From assembly GCA_028023455.1 (NCBI GenBank), contig JAQFVV010000157.1, positions 558,001 to 622,000 on the forward strand: a stretch of 64,000 nucleotides of DNA, in the 5' to 3' direction. A program made the translations under genes and the position numbers. This document shows, in pieces, positions 44,962 to 58,189 of this stretch. Numbering within the stretch: the stretch's first letter is position 1; each line of letters begins with the position of its first letter. The DNA comes from Epiperipatus broadwayi (lineage: Eukaryota; Onychophora; Udeonychophora; Euonychophora; Peripatidae). A model generated the notes under the pieces. It had not been told where the DNA came from. It saw only the letters and a list, made by a program, of their open reading frames with translations, and made no database searches.

Positions 44962-47900
44962 AGCAAATATATATATATAATTTCAAATATTATTTGTGGC
45001 AGAATCAAATCTATTCATAATTAGTCAGCAATCAGAAGCTTGGACTAGCTTAATTTCACTCTTACTTTAAAAAAAAAAAAAAGATATTTGCAAAGTAGTA
45101 TAATATAGTTTATTACTTTTTTTTTTTAGTATAATATAGTTTACAAGAACTAAAAAATAAATAAAAAAAATAAAAAATAAATAAATAAAAAATAAATAAA
45201 TAAGAAATGTAAATAAAAAAAAAACCTTGAGAGAACTTTTCAACTAAAAAAATAAAAATAGCTCATTAATTTCAATATATAAATAAAACACATTTCTTTA
45301 TAATCTTATTTTATTATATGAACAATTATAAAAAAATTCTAAAGTTTTGGCTATATTTAACATTGTTTGTTAGAAGAGTTTTAAGATAAGAGTTATTTGT
45401 ATTTTTTATATGTATTTGGATTAGTGTGGAACATTTTGTATTTATATGTATTATTTTTTAAGTATTTTTTTAGTTTGTTCCTCAATAAAAACTATAAAAA
45501 AGAATGTAGTTGAAACATTGAAATATTATTTATTTTGTAATAGTTCATATAATAAAACAAGATTTGTAAAGAAAGCATGTCTTTTATTTATATATTTACA
45601 TTTATTCATGTTATTTTATAAGGAAATGAAACTAAAATATTGAATTTTTTTTTTTTTAGTGGTTTTGTTAAAAATAAATATTTTTTTTTTACTATGTTAA
45701 CATGGTATGGAGACATTTTGAAAAGAAAAAGGAGATTGAAGAAAAAATAATTTTTTCTTTATTATGAAATTTAAAAAAAAAAAAATCTGAATACTGTAAG
45801 GGAATAAATTAGATTAGGTATTAATTAAAAAGAATAAGAAAAAAAATAATTCTATGTGATTATGTGTTTCTGAATTGTTTTATTCTTTTATTTATTTGTT
45901 GACTATTAAATAATTGTTTAAAAATAATCTCTGAAAGTTATTTTTTCATATATTTTTCTGACTATTCTGTGAATTACTAGGGTATGTGACTGATTTCATC
46001 ATGCAGATATGCTTTCAGGGATTTGTAGACTATCCCTGTGAAATTGCTTAATAACAGAACAAATTATGTATGTATATTTTTTCTTGTTCCTCTAGGATCC
46101 TTACAATTTCATTAAAACTAGTTCAGACATAATGGAAATTACAATATATGTGTGAGTGCATGTGTTTGGAGATCCATGTGGTTTTTTGTATAATTATTTG
46201 GATGGTACAAAAACCACAAAATTTATCTTTAAAGTCAACAATTTTCAATTTATAGATTTGATAATTAGCTTATTGATGGCCAACATATTCAAGTACCCAA
46301 TAGTCAGGAGCACTGAAAGGAATCCTAATATTTTTGTAATGATTTGCAGCATTTATATATGTGCATGCAGATGAAATATCATAATGATTGCTTTTATAAA
46401 GTCTTTTAAATATGGCAATGGCTAAATAATGATGAGCCTAAGATTTATAATAAGTGATAAACCTATATATAACATTAATGGCATAGGTCATTGACATCTT
46501 TTTATGCTCCTCCATTGTGTTAATGAAGAATGGCTCAAGATTGCCAATTTAACAATTAATTTCATTGCAGGCTAACAAAATCTAGGCAGTCATAATATTG
46601 GTTAGATCAATACGTAAGGCTTATTGAAAGTTTCTGTTTGGTATTTTCCTTCCCCTACACTCTTTTTAGTGCAACTGTTTAACATAACTGGATCAGTAAT
46701 GGTTTGCTTCACACAATAATTCAGTACATGGTTTTTGCATCATATTTTATTCTGCTTTGCAAACATTTTACTTTTAACAAAGAGTAAGATCAATCTAGCT
46801 AGCATCAGACTTCCAAGATAAGCTTCTGACTAATGAATTCACTCTTACTGAGTTCCACTGTATAAACTTTTTAAAGAAACAACTCTGATATCAATCTTCC
46901 ATCCAATCACATGACTAACTCAATATTTACTGCATTAAGCAATAACCATTTAATTTGCTTTTTACAAGAAAGATTAATTTTTTTTAGAAAAAAATCTATT
47001 TATACACCAATAGAAAAGACACAATTTCTTTAGAGATAAAGGTCCCAATCCGTTACTTGTTTTACTTAATTAATTGATAAACAATTTTTAAAGATTTTAA
47101 TTTCTTATTTTTTTGAATAAATGAAACTATACAAGAAAAAAAAATCCCTTTTTTAAATGACACTTAATAAAAGGTAATCATTTATATATTAAAAATGTTT
47201 TAAATTTTGTCAGATGATCATTTCATGTAAGTAAATCTTTTAATATGTTTAACTAAATTTCTATTTAACAAGTGAATTATCCCACAGCTTACATGAGAAG
47301 AATAATTCTTATCACTCCCCACTTAAATGGAAATAAAATGATTGATCGAGATGAGAATATTACATGTTTATTGCATTCATATTTGTCTGATCATCACATG
47401 AATATAGCTGTTATGAGATAGTGGCAAACTCCTATGTAGGTCATCATATCCTCTGAATTATTCCTTCTCTCTGATATTACTCTTCCTTCTATTATATGCT
47501 TCTTTTTGTAGATTATGTCCATTATTTCTTTTAACAGTTAACCTATTTGTATTGATCACATTCATTGTTCATTGTCAAACTTCCTTCTTCCTAATTCTTC
47601 TTGAATCTGTCAACTTATACCTAAGAAGAATCCAGCAATTCTAGTACTTGTTCAATAATCTTCTATCTGCCAACATAATCATTATGATTTATGGTTTATG
47701 GCAGGTCATATCTAATAACTTTTAATATTTAACCACCTGACAAAGTGCAAGCAGTCAACACTTTCAGCTATGATACTTGATGTCAAAAAAACTGAGTAAA
47801 AGTCTCTACCATGCTTTCTCTGTATTTCTCTTGCTTCCAGCAGTCATGTAACATGACCTTTTTATTTCATTGGAAATTTTCTGGTTTGTGTTTTAATGTT

Positions 47901-48260
47901 TTTTTATTTTTATTGGTAATTTGATATTACCTGGAGATGAACACAGAACAGTTACCATCTTGTGATATCCCTCCTTTGAATTTAATAAAAATAGTTCTTA
48001 AACTGTCAAGGTACTCTATTAAAGGTTTCCTCTGCATCATCCTTAATAATCTTAAAGAAATTGACTAACATCTCCTTGTTATGACTATTGTTCTCAGAGA
48101 CTTGCTTTTTTCCTTACAACCACACTCATTAACTTTCATTGGCTTTGCTTTCAGATCCTATTTAATTTTACTCTTTTGTAAAACTCTTCATATTGTATCG
48201 GTCAAAACATGTTGATCCATCTAACATGATCTGGAACTCAAAAAAATGTACTTCAAATCC
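44962..48260. other. AT-rich spacer; possible decayed frame on - strand 47450-48180
   Basis: Long A/T tracts dominate to 46000. The part at 46140-46430 is a diverged relative of 34020-34340. Between 47450 and 48180 the + strand is strikingly pyrimidine-rich, and the - strand gives Lys/Glu/Arg-rich fragments with frequent stops. This resembles the better preserved coiled-coil remnant at 51370-51889, but I cannot align the two by eye. Confidence 0.3.
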
Positions 48261-48261
48261 A

Positions 48262-48330
48262 GTCAAACCTGAGATTTAGGTCAGAGACCAACCTGAATTC
48301 GAACCCATTCCCCAGATCAAACACCTAATG
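48262..48330 (-). repeat. possible SINE-like B box
   Basis: On the - strand GGGTTCGAATTCAGG is a near-consensus B box. Sequence upstream on that strand (TTAGGTGTTTGATC) is at best a poor A box. Confidence 0.3.
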
Positions 48331-48707
48331 AGTAACATATAATGATGGCATATGAGAATTTATTCTAAATTTGGCCCACTAGCAGAGTGGAGAAGACAAT
48401 GAGACTTAATATTAACTAAATTAAAATATGCATATACGTAGTTGTATGTGAAAATGGAGAAAAAGGAATTCAAACTACTCAAACAAGTTAGACAATATAA
48501 AATAGTTTAATATAATGAATTAATTATATACATTATGAATTAATTGCATATATTAGTATGTGCGTGAATGAGCAAGCAGTCTACCAAACACTAATTACAT
48601 AGTGAAATTCATGCTAAGGGTTCTCATATGCTCTTTTATTAACTAAATATTATATATGCACTATCACACATCTTTGGTGGGTACAGTGTTAAGATGCCAA
48701 TCATTTA

Positions 48708-48767
48708 TTTAAAAGATTACGTAATATTGCCATTAACACTTTGATTTATGGCTCTGAAACATGGTGA
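48708..48767 (+). pseudogene. LINE reverse-transcriptase scrap
   Basis: The frame FKRLRNIAINTLIYGSETW followed by TGA matches the widely conserved C-terminal RT segment of LINE elements, whose hallmark is LLYG(S/C)ETW. Neighbouring sequence on both sides is unrelated or too eroded to read, so only about 20 residues are recognisable. Confidence 0.45.
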
Positions 48768-49137
48768 CTAACATTATTTTGGGGAGCGTTCTGAGATTCA
48801 TTATATATATATAAGAAAACTATTTTCACGTCATTACGGTCATGAAAATAAGTAAAACACATTTGAAAATTATATTTAGTTATATGACAAAAATATTTAT
48901 TGAAAAACATTTAAAAGACAGAACGCTTGATTTTCCCCAAGGCAGATAGATATTCTTAAATACAGAAATCAATTATGACAGTGGGACTGTATAATATGAC
49001 TGAAATAACATTTTAATTAACAAAAGTAATAATATTTGGCATATATATATTTTGAGCAGAGCGCAATTTTAATATTACAGCACTAAAATTGGGTCAAGAA
49101 GCAAAAAAGATAATAAACAGAGAAGTGGTGGTACTGA

Positions 49138-49350
49138 CATCATGGCAAAGGAATAACAGGAAAAGGTTGTGCTTCTGGACAAAAACAAAATCTAAGACCC
49201 CTTTCTTGGGCAGTGCTTAGAGAAATGTGGATAAGGCATGCTGTGGATGTTACCAACATGCAGAACTTTGGTCTGGGAAAGTCAACTATCCAAAGGACAA
49301 GGTATGAGAAGAAATCTATGGGTTCGATCTTGTTGCAACCCCCAAATTAG
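49138..49350 (+). other. 70-codon open frame in a GC-richer block, unknown
   Basis: One frame is open from 49138 to a TAG at 49348. It reads KQNLRPLSWAVLREMWIRHA and then NFGLGKSTIQRTRYEKK. Composition is protein-like and the surrounding DNA is less AT-rich than average. No start, splice site or family is evident. It could be a transposon relic. Confidence 0.25.
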
Positions 49351-49467
49351 AAGCACATAATATATTTATAAATTCACAAAGAGGAGCTGAATGTCAGTAA
49401 CCCAGTATGAATGAATGTCACTAATGACATGGAATAGAATTTACTGCTTTAAAATAAATGACCCTTG

Positions 49468-49525
49468 TTTGAATGCCATATATAGGGAAGATTTGATTTG
49501 AATGCCATATATAGGGAAGATTTGA
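49468..49525 (+). repeat. perfect 29-bp tandem duplication
   Basis: Two identical 29-bp units begin TTTGAATGCCATATATAGGG at 49468 and 49497. Perfect identity implies a recent event or a selected or assembly-level duplication. Confidence 0.9.
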
Positions 49526-50164
49526 TTTAATAAAACATTCTTAAGATTTGATCCCTCCTTTTCTGCTATTTAAAATGATTCAATCCCACCTTTGCGGATT
49601 TTATAACTGAGAATATTTAAGCATATGATATTTTAAGAGTATGGAAAATAAAAGAAAGCTAGCAGTTATAAAAAAAACAACTAATAGGTCACCTTTTCAG
49701 AATTGAATAAATAATATAAAATAAATCATGTTTCAGAGTGTTAATTAGCCTAAGTTCAGAGTTCACCCTGGGTAGAATCCAGAGCTACAAATAACAAATT
49801 TTTATACTAAAACATAAACAAAATGATGTCTCATAAAAACAATCTGGTGAGCGTATTAATTAATAATGCATTATGTTTTAAGGGGACATTAATAACCTTA
49901 ATTCATGGAGGTTTACTTAAAAGAGGAAAAAAATATTTTAAAAAATTCAGCTCATCAGGTTGATTGAGATTGGCATATTAATAATAAAAGCATACATATA
50001 AAATCAAGTAATAAATAACTATAAATAAATGACTGCACCAAAGTTAAAGAAAGTTGGAGCATATGAGATACGATTAGATTTATAAAATATTGTTTGAGAG
50101 CAATTTACAAATTAGAAAGAGCTAAAGTTAAATAATAGATTAGAAGAAATCTTGAGAGTAGAGT

Positions 50165-50377
50165 TTGAGATTAGATAGGCTAGATTTACTTTTAGATGGC
50201 AATATGAAAATCATTAGTTACCTTGCACAATTCTTAAGAGTCCATTTTAAAGGTCCCTGTGAGTTTTTAGGTGGCAAGCAAATTTCTATTCAGCATTCTA
50301 AAGTTCTCCGTCAGGCTGGTATGGTAACAGCAGATGACCTTCATGGGATGGTCTTACTACTTGATCTTTTTTTTTAA
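50165..50377 (+). other. uncalled open frame, 70 codons
   Basis: It opens with a TTG codon, and the first ATG is at 50204. The part after that, MKIISYLAQFLRVHFKGPCE then GGKQISIQHSKVLRQAGMV, has reasonable composition, and the frame ends in a T-run-encoded Phe pair. No domain or splice context is recognised. It is possibly part of an old repeat. Confidence 0.25.
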
Positions 50378-51054
50378 CTTTCAAACCAGTGTGGGTTATG
50401 TTCACTGCACAGTTCTTTCAATAGTAGCTATCTGTGGTGGTCAACATTAGCCTATTTTATACTCCTGCCCAGGTATTTGAAAAATCTTTTAATTTATTTC
50501 TAGCTCAAATCTAATCTTTAATCTAAAATCTTAAGTTTTCTTTGTTCATTGTTTGAAGATACAATTGTAAGATAACTGTTCAAAAATAAATTCAAATCTA
50601 TTTTCAGATTGGAAATAGATTTGACAAAAAATGTTTATAACAACATTACAATCATTAATCTTAATCCCCATTTTATTTTAAGTAAAACCTTAATTAAAAA
50701 TTCCTTCCCAAGATTAAAACAATATTATATTTCCACCCTTTTAATTATTTTTGGACAATTAACAGTTACATCTTCCATCTTGGATTTTACAAAATATACA
50801 ATTTAATAGAAAAAACAATTTAAAAAGAAAAAGTTTTAAAAATGACTTATAATAAAATATTTAAAAAAATCAATATTTTGTTAGTATTGTTGCTCCTATA
50901 ATATATATATATGAGCCACACCTATGTATTTTTAATGTGAAGAAAATAATTAATAATAATAAATATTGAAAAGTTAATCTTTATAAATTTTAGGCATGCA
51001 TCTCAAATATATACATAAAATATATATACACAATTAAAGAAGTGAGATGGGATA

Positions 51055-51125
51055 TAGGATTTGAATACAGGTTAGTGGATGACACCATGATGCTCAATCT
51101 TAAGCTAAGACTGACTGCTTCAATG
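51055..51125 (-). repeat. SINE-like tRNA-derived segment
   Basis: On the - strand TTAGCTTAAGATTGAGCA fits an A box (compare TAGCTCAGT.GGTAGAGCA of many tRNAs), and CTGTATTCAAATCC about 30 bases later fits a B box with one change. It abuts the - strand coiled-coil remnant. Confidence 0.4.
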
Positions 51126-51369
51126 TAGACTTTTCATCCACATTTGTTCATTCTTCATCAGTCTAAAATTTCCATTTGGGTTTTCCTGCTCTCTATAAGA
51201 CAACATTGTTCAGCCCTCCATTTCTTGACTTTTGGTTTAATCCTTGACACTTGATCCTGCACTTGTTCTATTTTATTTCAGCTTTTATCTACCAACTACC
51301 CTATCAATTGCTTCTTGCCAATCTTCCTTCTCTTATAAATTCCAATTATCCATTCTCTCAACTATTAAT

Positions 51370-51889
51370 CAATTCTTTCAGTTTCTTGTAATAAATCCTG
51401 CACATGATATATAGAATATATTATCTTGTCCTTCTCCAATGCTTGGTTTATATCCTGAGTAATTTGATTAACATTTAGGTTCATTTTATGATTATCTATT
51501 TCTCTTTTCTGATTAATTTCATCCATCTTCATCAATATCTTTCCATTGCCTTCTATTTTTCTTATAAAAATTTCTGCTCTCTTTTGATTGCCCTTTCTTT
51601 GTTAATTGCTTCAATTTTCCTCAGCAACATCTCACTATCTTCCATTCTCTTTATATTGTCTTCTATTTGTTAAGTGCTTTATTCTATTTTTCTTAGTAGT
51701 ATTCTTTCTCTTTGCTGATTGATTTCTTCTTATTCTCCTTAGAAATGTTTCTTTTTGCTTATTGCTTTCCATTTTTCTTAGCAGCTTCTGACTCATCTGG
51801 GCTGACATAATCATCTCTTCTATTCTCTGAACATTTTCATTACTTTTTTTTCCAATTTTGCCCTTGTTGGCATATAACTTTGTATTCAA
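51370..51889 (-). pseudogene. decayed coiled-coil protein, possibly retroelement gag
   Basis: The first 84 codons (51889 down to 51635) are open and read as a charged helix: ENVQRIEEMIMSAQMSQKLL followed by diverged 15-residue repeats of the type LLRKMESNKQKETF and LRRIRRNQSAKRKNT. After frame changes, the text resumes as EDSEMLLRKIEAINKERAIK and then NLNVNQITQDINQALEKDK. The roughly 45-bp repeat explains the similar blocks in the DNA. Heptad-like Leu/Ile spacing and Lys/Glu/Gln content suggest a coiled coil. A gag-like N-terminus is one possibility. No zinc knuckle, protease or RT is seen nearby. Confidence 0.45.
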
Positions 51890-52429
51890 TTACTTTTAAT
51901 CTTGTACAAAAAAATGTAAACTTTTAAAACTATCATAAAACAAGCTTCACATCCCTTCTCCTTCCACATAACCTTTCACTATTGTAGTATCCCTGATCTA
52001 TCTCTTTTAAACTAGACTGTCTGCAACTCTTGTTTTTTACCTATCTAGTTTAATATCTTTTGTCTATTTTATTCCCTATTTCTATACTGTTTGTATAAGT
52101 GACACTGATTTCCTCAGTGACTTGATTTTTTTATAAATATAAATTCATGATTAAAATAAATAGATATTAAAGTTCATAAATACATACATATATTCCACTT
52201 TTCCTAAATTTCTCATTAGCATTTAACAATTAAAAAGAATAAATAGTAAACTACAATCCTGAGATAAAGAATCCAATCATCAGACAATGCAGCACGAATA
52301 CCAGGAAAGCTATCTCAATTTAAAGTATAAATTACCTACAATCCTGAATACCTATACTAATAAAATCTTTGAAATTTGAAACCTTTCTCATGGGGAAGGT
52401 GTGATTTTTAAGTTCAGAGGCCAACAAAT

Positions 52430-52810
52430 ATATTTTCTCTGAATCTTAGAGATTGGGGTTCATAGTATAGGGTTATGTTAACAGTCCACGAAAAGCAACT
52501 AAAAATATAACCATTTCAAAAATGAGTTGATGTAGTATCTAAAGTAGAAACACTCCATGAAATTGTGTGATAACCTTATATCCCAAAACCAACTACAAAT
52601 TCCTCTCTATTCACCACTAGTACTGAAAGTACAGAAAAACAAACATCATCAATGAAACACATCCAACTCCACAAATCTTTGCTTTTTTTCTGTTTTACTT
52701 TAAACATAAACTTTTTATATGCACACCAATTATGTCTATAAATCAATTATTTATCATTACATAAATAAAATTTCATATATACTCTTGTCTCATATTTCAT
52801 AATAATTAAA
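52430..52810 (+). repeat. dispersed repeat, copy 2 (first copy 25500-25870)
   Basis: Direct, diverged copy of 25500-25870. The most convincing shared pieces are GAATCTTAGAGATTGG (GAGTCTTAGGGACTGG in copy 1), ACTGAAAGTACA and ACTCTTGTCTCATATTTCA. Confidence 0.55.
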
Positions 52811-53091
52811 TTTTATTCCTATTGATTTTATATAAAAGTATAGATTCTTATTTCTCAAGTCTAAGGTTATATCAAGTTCCACATTGTACAGATATTTTGT
52901 AGTACTGGCCAACAGAATTTGATCATCACCAGGCTCTAGATTGGATGCCATTTATAATTCATATGGGCAAAGAGGGTATAGTAGGTACTATTTAAGCAAT
53001 GTATTGATTGTGCTATTTGTAACAGTACAGAATAATATATTAGGGAATGGGAATCATCCCCAAACACAATCAACAATTAATATTTGAAAAT

Positions 53092-53197
53092 GAATAGTCA
53101 TTCACAAAAATATCCTTGTTTTTATGGTTACCAAAATAAGAAAAGAATAGACATCCACAAAAACATGCTTGTTTTTTTCCTTGTTTCAAAAAATGAA
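53092..53197 (+). repeat. 53-bp tandem duplication
   Basis: GAATAGTCATTCACAAAAAT at 53092 and GAATAGACATCCACAAAAAC at 53145 begin two diverged units that both continue with CTTGTTTTT. Confidence 0.75.
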
Positions 53198-53879
53198 CTA
53201 AGAATGAGCATTGAAAATAATGATATAAGCAATATGTAATTGATAAATTTATAGTATCACTGGTAATAATTACAATAGTTAACAGTCAATTCTTGTGACT
53301 GAATTTAAAAGTGAAGTAATACAAAATCTTAGGATAAACATCATCTAACCAATGCCAAATTTTGGGTATATTAGAAAAGCAATTATAAACATTTCTTCTA
53401 CACATACATATTTTAGTGCTTATAATAACTATAAAAAAAAACTGTACATGAAAAATTCAAAGCTGATCATCATTAATGTTCTAAGCCATATGGTATCTTG
53501 AGTGTACTGGCTATCAATAAATTGGTTATTATCATAAAACCTATAGAGTATGTAAGACCTTAAAAGTAACTTTTATAACCTTAGCACCATCCAAATAATT
53601 TTACAGAGAATTATCTAGATATCCACACAGACACACAAATATATTGCAAATACTATTGTCCAAATTAGCTTTGGGAACAGAATGACTCTAAAAAATGTAA
53701 ACATAAAAAAATATACACACAATTCATCCTATTATTAAATAATTTCACTGTCTTAATTTTTAAATTACTGAAAGCACAGACCTACAGGTAATTCATATAT
53801 CAGATAGTTAGAAGAATAATCAGAAAAAAAATAATTTTAAAGAGTTAACTAATAAACAAAAGAATATTTTTTTTTTAAA

Positions 53880-54110
53880 GAAATGATTAATTAATATTTA
53901 ATCTAAATGGGCTATTTCCTTACACAATCAATTCGGCTAAAAAATAAAAGCAATTAAAACAGTTTTAACTTGAATTTATCATTCTCTTCTGATTCTTTTT
54001 AATTAATTAACATTTAATCTAAACGAATTATTCTTTTATCAAACCCTAACATATATATATTGCAATAAAAAAAGAAAACGATTTTAACTTAGTAATAAAA
54101 AAAAAAAAAA
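53880..54110 (+). repeat. ~115-bp tandem duplication
   Basis: TTAATTAA(T/C)ATTTAATCTAAA, CAAT(T/A)(C)AAAA..GAAAAC or AAAACAG, and TTTTAACTT occur twice, starting near 53885 and 54000. The second unit runs into a poly-A tract at 54098-54112, just before the SINE-like segment. Confidence 0.6.
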
Positions 54111-54125
54111 CATTTTAAGAAAAGT

Positions 54126-54190
54126 ACTAAGATGGCACTGAGAGTTGTGGGTCGTGTGAAAGTCTGAGTTCGAATCCCGCATATATTACA
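54126..54190 (+). repeat. tRNA-derived SINE head
   Basis: AGATGGCACTGAGAGTTG resembles an A box. GAGTTCGAATCCCGC, about 35 bases downstream, is a full-consensus B box. No acceptor stem can be formed, so this is not a tRNA gene but a SINE or tRNA relic. A downstream TA-rich tail follows. Confidence 0.5.
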
Positions 54191-54199
54191 TATATAAAT

Positions 54200-57100
54200 G
54201 CAAGTGTAAGGCTACACTAAAAAAAATATTCAATATTTTCAATTATTCATTTCTTTATAAAGTATATTTATAAATGTCGGTATGAACCCTGCAATTCCTT
54301 ATATGACTGGATTTTTTCAGTCCTTCTTTTGTAGTTACCTAGCTTTAATAATTTTAACCTAGCTAAATTCCTATTTAACAACTAGGTTATCCAGCATGTG
54401 ACATGAAAAGAAATAATTCTTCTTAATTTAATTAAAATGAAAAAGAAACGAGATGTTGCTGAAAGACGCCTTTTAGTATTAAAATATGATTTGTGTTACA
54501 GAATCTATTCAGAAGTTATCGGTATGTTTATATATAAAAAACAAAACAAAACATAATGAGTTATTTTATGATAACATTCATAAATCAGAACATCAAAATA
54601 AACAAAATATTTATGAGTTAAAAAGGTAGGGTGGGAGGGCAGAATTCTAAGATCTAAAACAGTGAACAGAATATATTTCTGAAAAAAAAAAAAAAAAATA
54701 GAAATCAGTAACTTTGTTTAGAAATTTCAAATACTACTACTTAATTATCAAAGGTGATCAAATGTGATTAGAGTTGTTGCATTACTGGGCGTAGACAATG
54801 GCATTGGCTATACAACATTAAAAAAAAATCAAGTTTATATCTGAGTACTTATGAATGTATATAATACATTCAGTGATTTTTCTACTAAAAAGAAAATTCA
54901 AACTCGTGAAAATCATTTTTAAAAACCCAGAAAAACATATACCTAATAAAATACACAAGGTATTTTTATTGATGAAGTAAATCAGTTATCATTTAATTAA
55001 ATAATATTAATATTTAAGAAATATGAATGAAAATAATAGCACAACAACAACAAATCTAATAATAACATTCATAGAAGTAGTAACGATAATAATGCATCTA
55101 AATAATTTATAAAAGCAGCCTCTTTGCTTCCATAAAATTTACAATTTTATTTTCAATTAGACATCTCGATAAACAGCATTAAATGTAACTTAAATGGTCT
55201 AATGACCAATTCATAACTGAAGATGAGTTAAAATTAGAGTAATCGATTACAAGAATATAATATATATGGCAAAAAGATGAAATTACACTGACTAGTAAGT
55301 AAATATACAATATTAACACAATAATTGGAGAAAAGCTAATCAATGCTTAAATTACAATTAGTAAATTATAAATAAATAAAAATGTTATTTCTTTTTTTTA
55401 AAAAAGCCACTATTTTTAAAAAGATTAATAATCTCAGATTTTTCTTCAAATTTACACTAAAACAATTTATTAATATTTGCATTGTCAATCTTTCTCTAGC
55501 TCACACAACAAATCTCTCCAATTCAATTCCCCATGTAAAAGAATTAAACTATTATCTGAATAGCAGATAGCAATTGATTTTCACTTGTCAAGCTAAATTA
55601 AGAAAAAATCCCAAAGGAAATTGAAGATGAGACATTTTGATCAAATAGTGATTTTTTTGAAGACAGTTTTTGTCATCTATTGTCAAAGTGTAACCGGAGG
55701 CATTTAGAATTTTTCTTATTTGACATATGTAATTGATACTATTTTTGTGTCAGAAGCAAATAGATAATAATAATGGACGATTTCTTATAACATCTCAAAT
55801 ATATCATTATTAAAATAAATCCAAAATATAATTTTACTTAAATAAGATTAAAGTTTTAAGTGCTTTAATATAATTTAATTAATATTTGATTTTAAATAAT
55901 ATTCAATAAACTTAAAATTATAAATGTATATATAAGAGCTGTTTTACAACCATGCTTAAATTTATACCATGATAAGAAAAATAAAATAATTTTGTATATG
56001 TTTATGGTATCCATTTTTATAATTTATCCTTGAAATACAAGTAATGTAAAAAAGAGAATTTTGGTTTTTATGAACAGTAACAGTATATTTGTTATTATGA
56101 AGACAAGAAAAAGAAACAATCATTTTTGAAACACTATTAATAAAAAACAAACAAACAAACATAGAATTAATAAGAAAAAACAAAATATATGATCATTCAA
56201 GTGATTACTTTTGTTCCACATAGAATAACTAACTATTGCAGACAATAATTATAAAAATAATTTTATGAAAGAACAAATACATAAATGTATATCACTCTTT
56301 CAAATAAACTCCTAAGAAATATTTATTTTATCAATATACATAAAAAAAGACATTAAAAGCCTTATAAGTACATGTAATATACATAACCATATTGTTATAG
56401 TGAATTCAATGGATTTCCTTCTAATTCAATTTATATATTAAATTTCAATTATGAAATATATTTCAAATTGTCAAAAGAAGATATTCTGAATTTTATTTCA
56501 ATTAAAAATATTTAAATAAGCTTACAATGTTTTGCAACTTAATATATAGCTTGGAATGAATTAGTGACAAGATAGAATGATGGAATTGAAAGGTAAATAT
56601 TTTTGGTTCAAAGTTCAACCTGTCACTTAGGTGCTTGAATGCCAAGTCATGAATTTCCAAGCAACTAACCATTTCATTAAGATTATGTTTCAGTGAATAA
56701 AAAAAGGCTAATAGAAGAAATCCATGAGTGGATTATTAAAAATATCACTGATACATATTAAATTTAAAGTCTATAACAAAAATAAAATAAAATGTAATAT
56801 TTTCTAACATAATAAAATTATTAATAATCACTTATATTATTGAAAGGTGATTGTTGTGAAAAGATGTTAGCTAAAAACATGTTGTATACCCAATAAAATC
56901 GATAAAATCATAAAGTAATGAAATTTATCAACTAGTGAATAATTCAATTCACAATCAATAACTTTCATTAAATAAGAACATTAAATTTCAACATATTGTA
57001 TTATATATTGAAGCAGTCATATATATATATGCTTCGTGTATATATTTGCTATTAAGTTAAAAAATATTAAGCATGTTAAAAAATATATAATGTATATAAA

Positions 57101-57580
57101 AAATATTATAAAAATGTAAATTTTATTATGAAATTTAATTATGAGTTGGCATGTGTGAAAAAGATAAGGTTTCAAATCAGCAAAGAAAGTTTAAATTTCT
57201 AATTAAAAAACTAATTGATATTTAAAAAATGTAAGTACTGAATTCTAATTTTAGAATTTATATTAAGTGTAGCATTGCCATTACAATAAAAGGTGACAAA
57301 AGTGTAATTACTGGTGAATTTGATAAAAATCAAAGACATTCAGAATTTAATTAAGAAATGTAATTAATAAACTGATGACATGATCATTTATGTTTTATTT
57401 TATATAGATTTAAATTTAAGTCCAAATATGTTGTGTATATTTAATGTTACTGGGTTTACTGATTTCATGTCTATATTTCATTGCATTTCTTCAGCAGCCA
57501 TATATCCCTGCTTCAGAAAATTTAATGTGAGGGTTCATTCTAAATAAGTTCTACACAAATGTGGTAACATTCCTTTTATT
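54200..57580. other. AT-rich spacer, no gene seen
   Basis: No protein-like frame is present. A 16-bp (CAAA)n run is at 56148-56160. Another B-box-like GGTTCAAAGTTCAACC lies at 56605 without a convincing A box. Confidence 0.5.
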
Positions 57581-57586
57581 TTTCAG

Positions 57587-57691
57587 ACCCAGATGGTTTT
57601 CTTATTTCTTATTAGCAGTGCAGTGGATTGTTCCTGCCTGTTAAAGAGTTATTTAGGGTTACATGAAGATGCTCATTCCTTCATTCCATGA
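57587..57691 (+). other. candidate terminal exon, unknown
   Basis: A strong acceptor, TTCCTTTTATTTTTCAG, ends at 57586. The frame that follows is open for 34 codons (TQMVFLFLISSAVDCSCLLK and onward) before TGA at 57689. Composition is less AT-rich than the flanks to about 58030. No motif is recognisable. Acceptor-like strings are common in T-rich DNA, so confidence is low. Confidence 0.2.
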
Positions 57692-58189
57692 CCTATTTAA
57701 CTTCACAAAAGTGAATATATTTCCATCGTTGCCTTTTTATAAGACTCGGATAGGACATTGCAGAGGCGATCATATTACAGTCTACCTCGTTATTTGTTTA
57801 CTACTTTAGCAAATCAGTTTCACCTTCCTTATCCCTTATGTATATTAAAGCCTGATATTTCAGCATTTATTGGTCATGATCATGAGATTTATGCATTTAT
57901 TTATTTAACCATATTTTTCTAGAGTTAAATGAACTTACCTCACTTTATTTATTATTATGTACCTGCATGAGGGACATCTGTCCCAGAGATCAAAATGGGT
58001 ACATCACCCAAGGTCCCTTATTATATGTCTGTTATATATTGCAACTTTTATATATGGAATCATCAATTAATGTAATTTCCACTATCTTATAAATCTAGCA
58101 ACCAAATTAAGTAGTCATTTCTTTTGTTTATTTGTTTGTAACTGTAAATACTAATAAAGTGTTTGTATTTTATATATACATTGCAGTGG

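Noticed and set aside
45100-45240. Long AAAT/AAAATA-rich tract as a possible origin or attachment region.
   Set aside because: It is low-complexity only. No sequence-specific evidence supports such a role.
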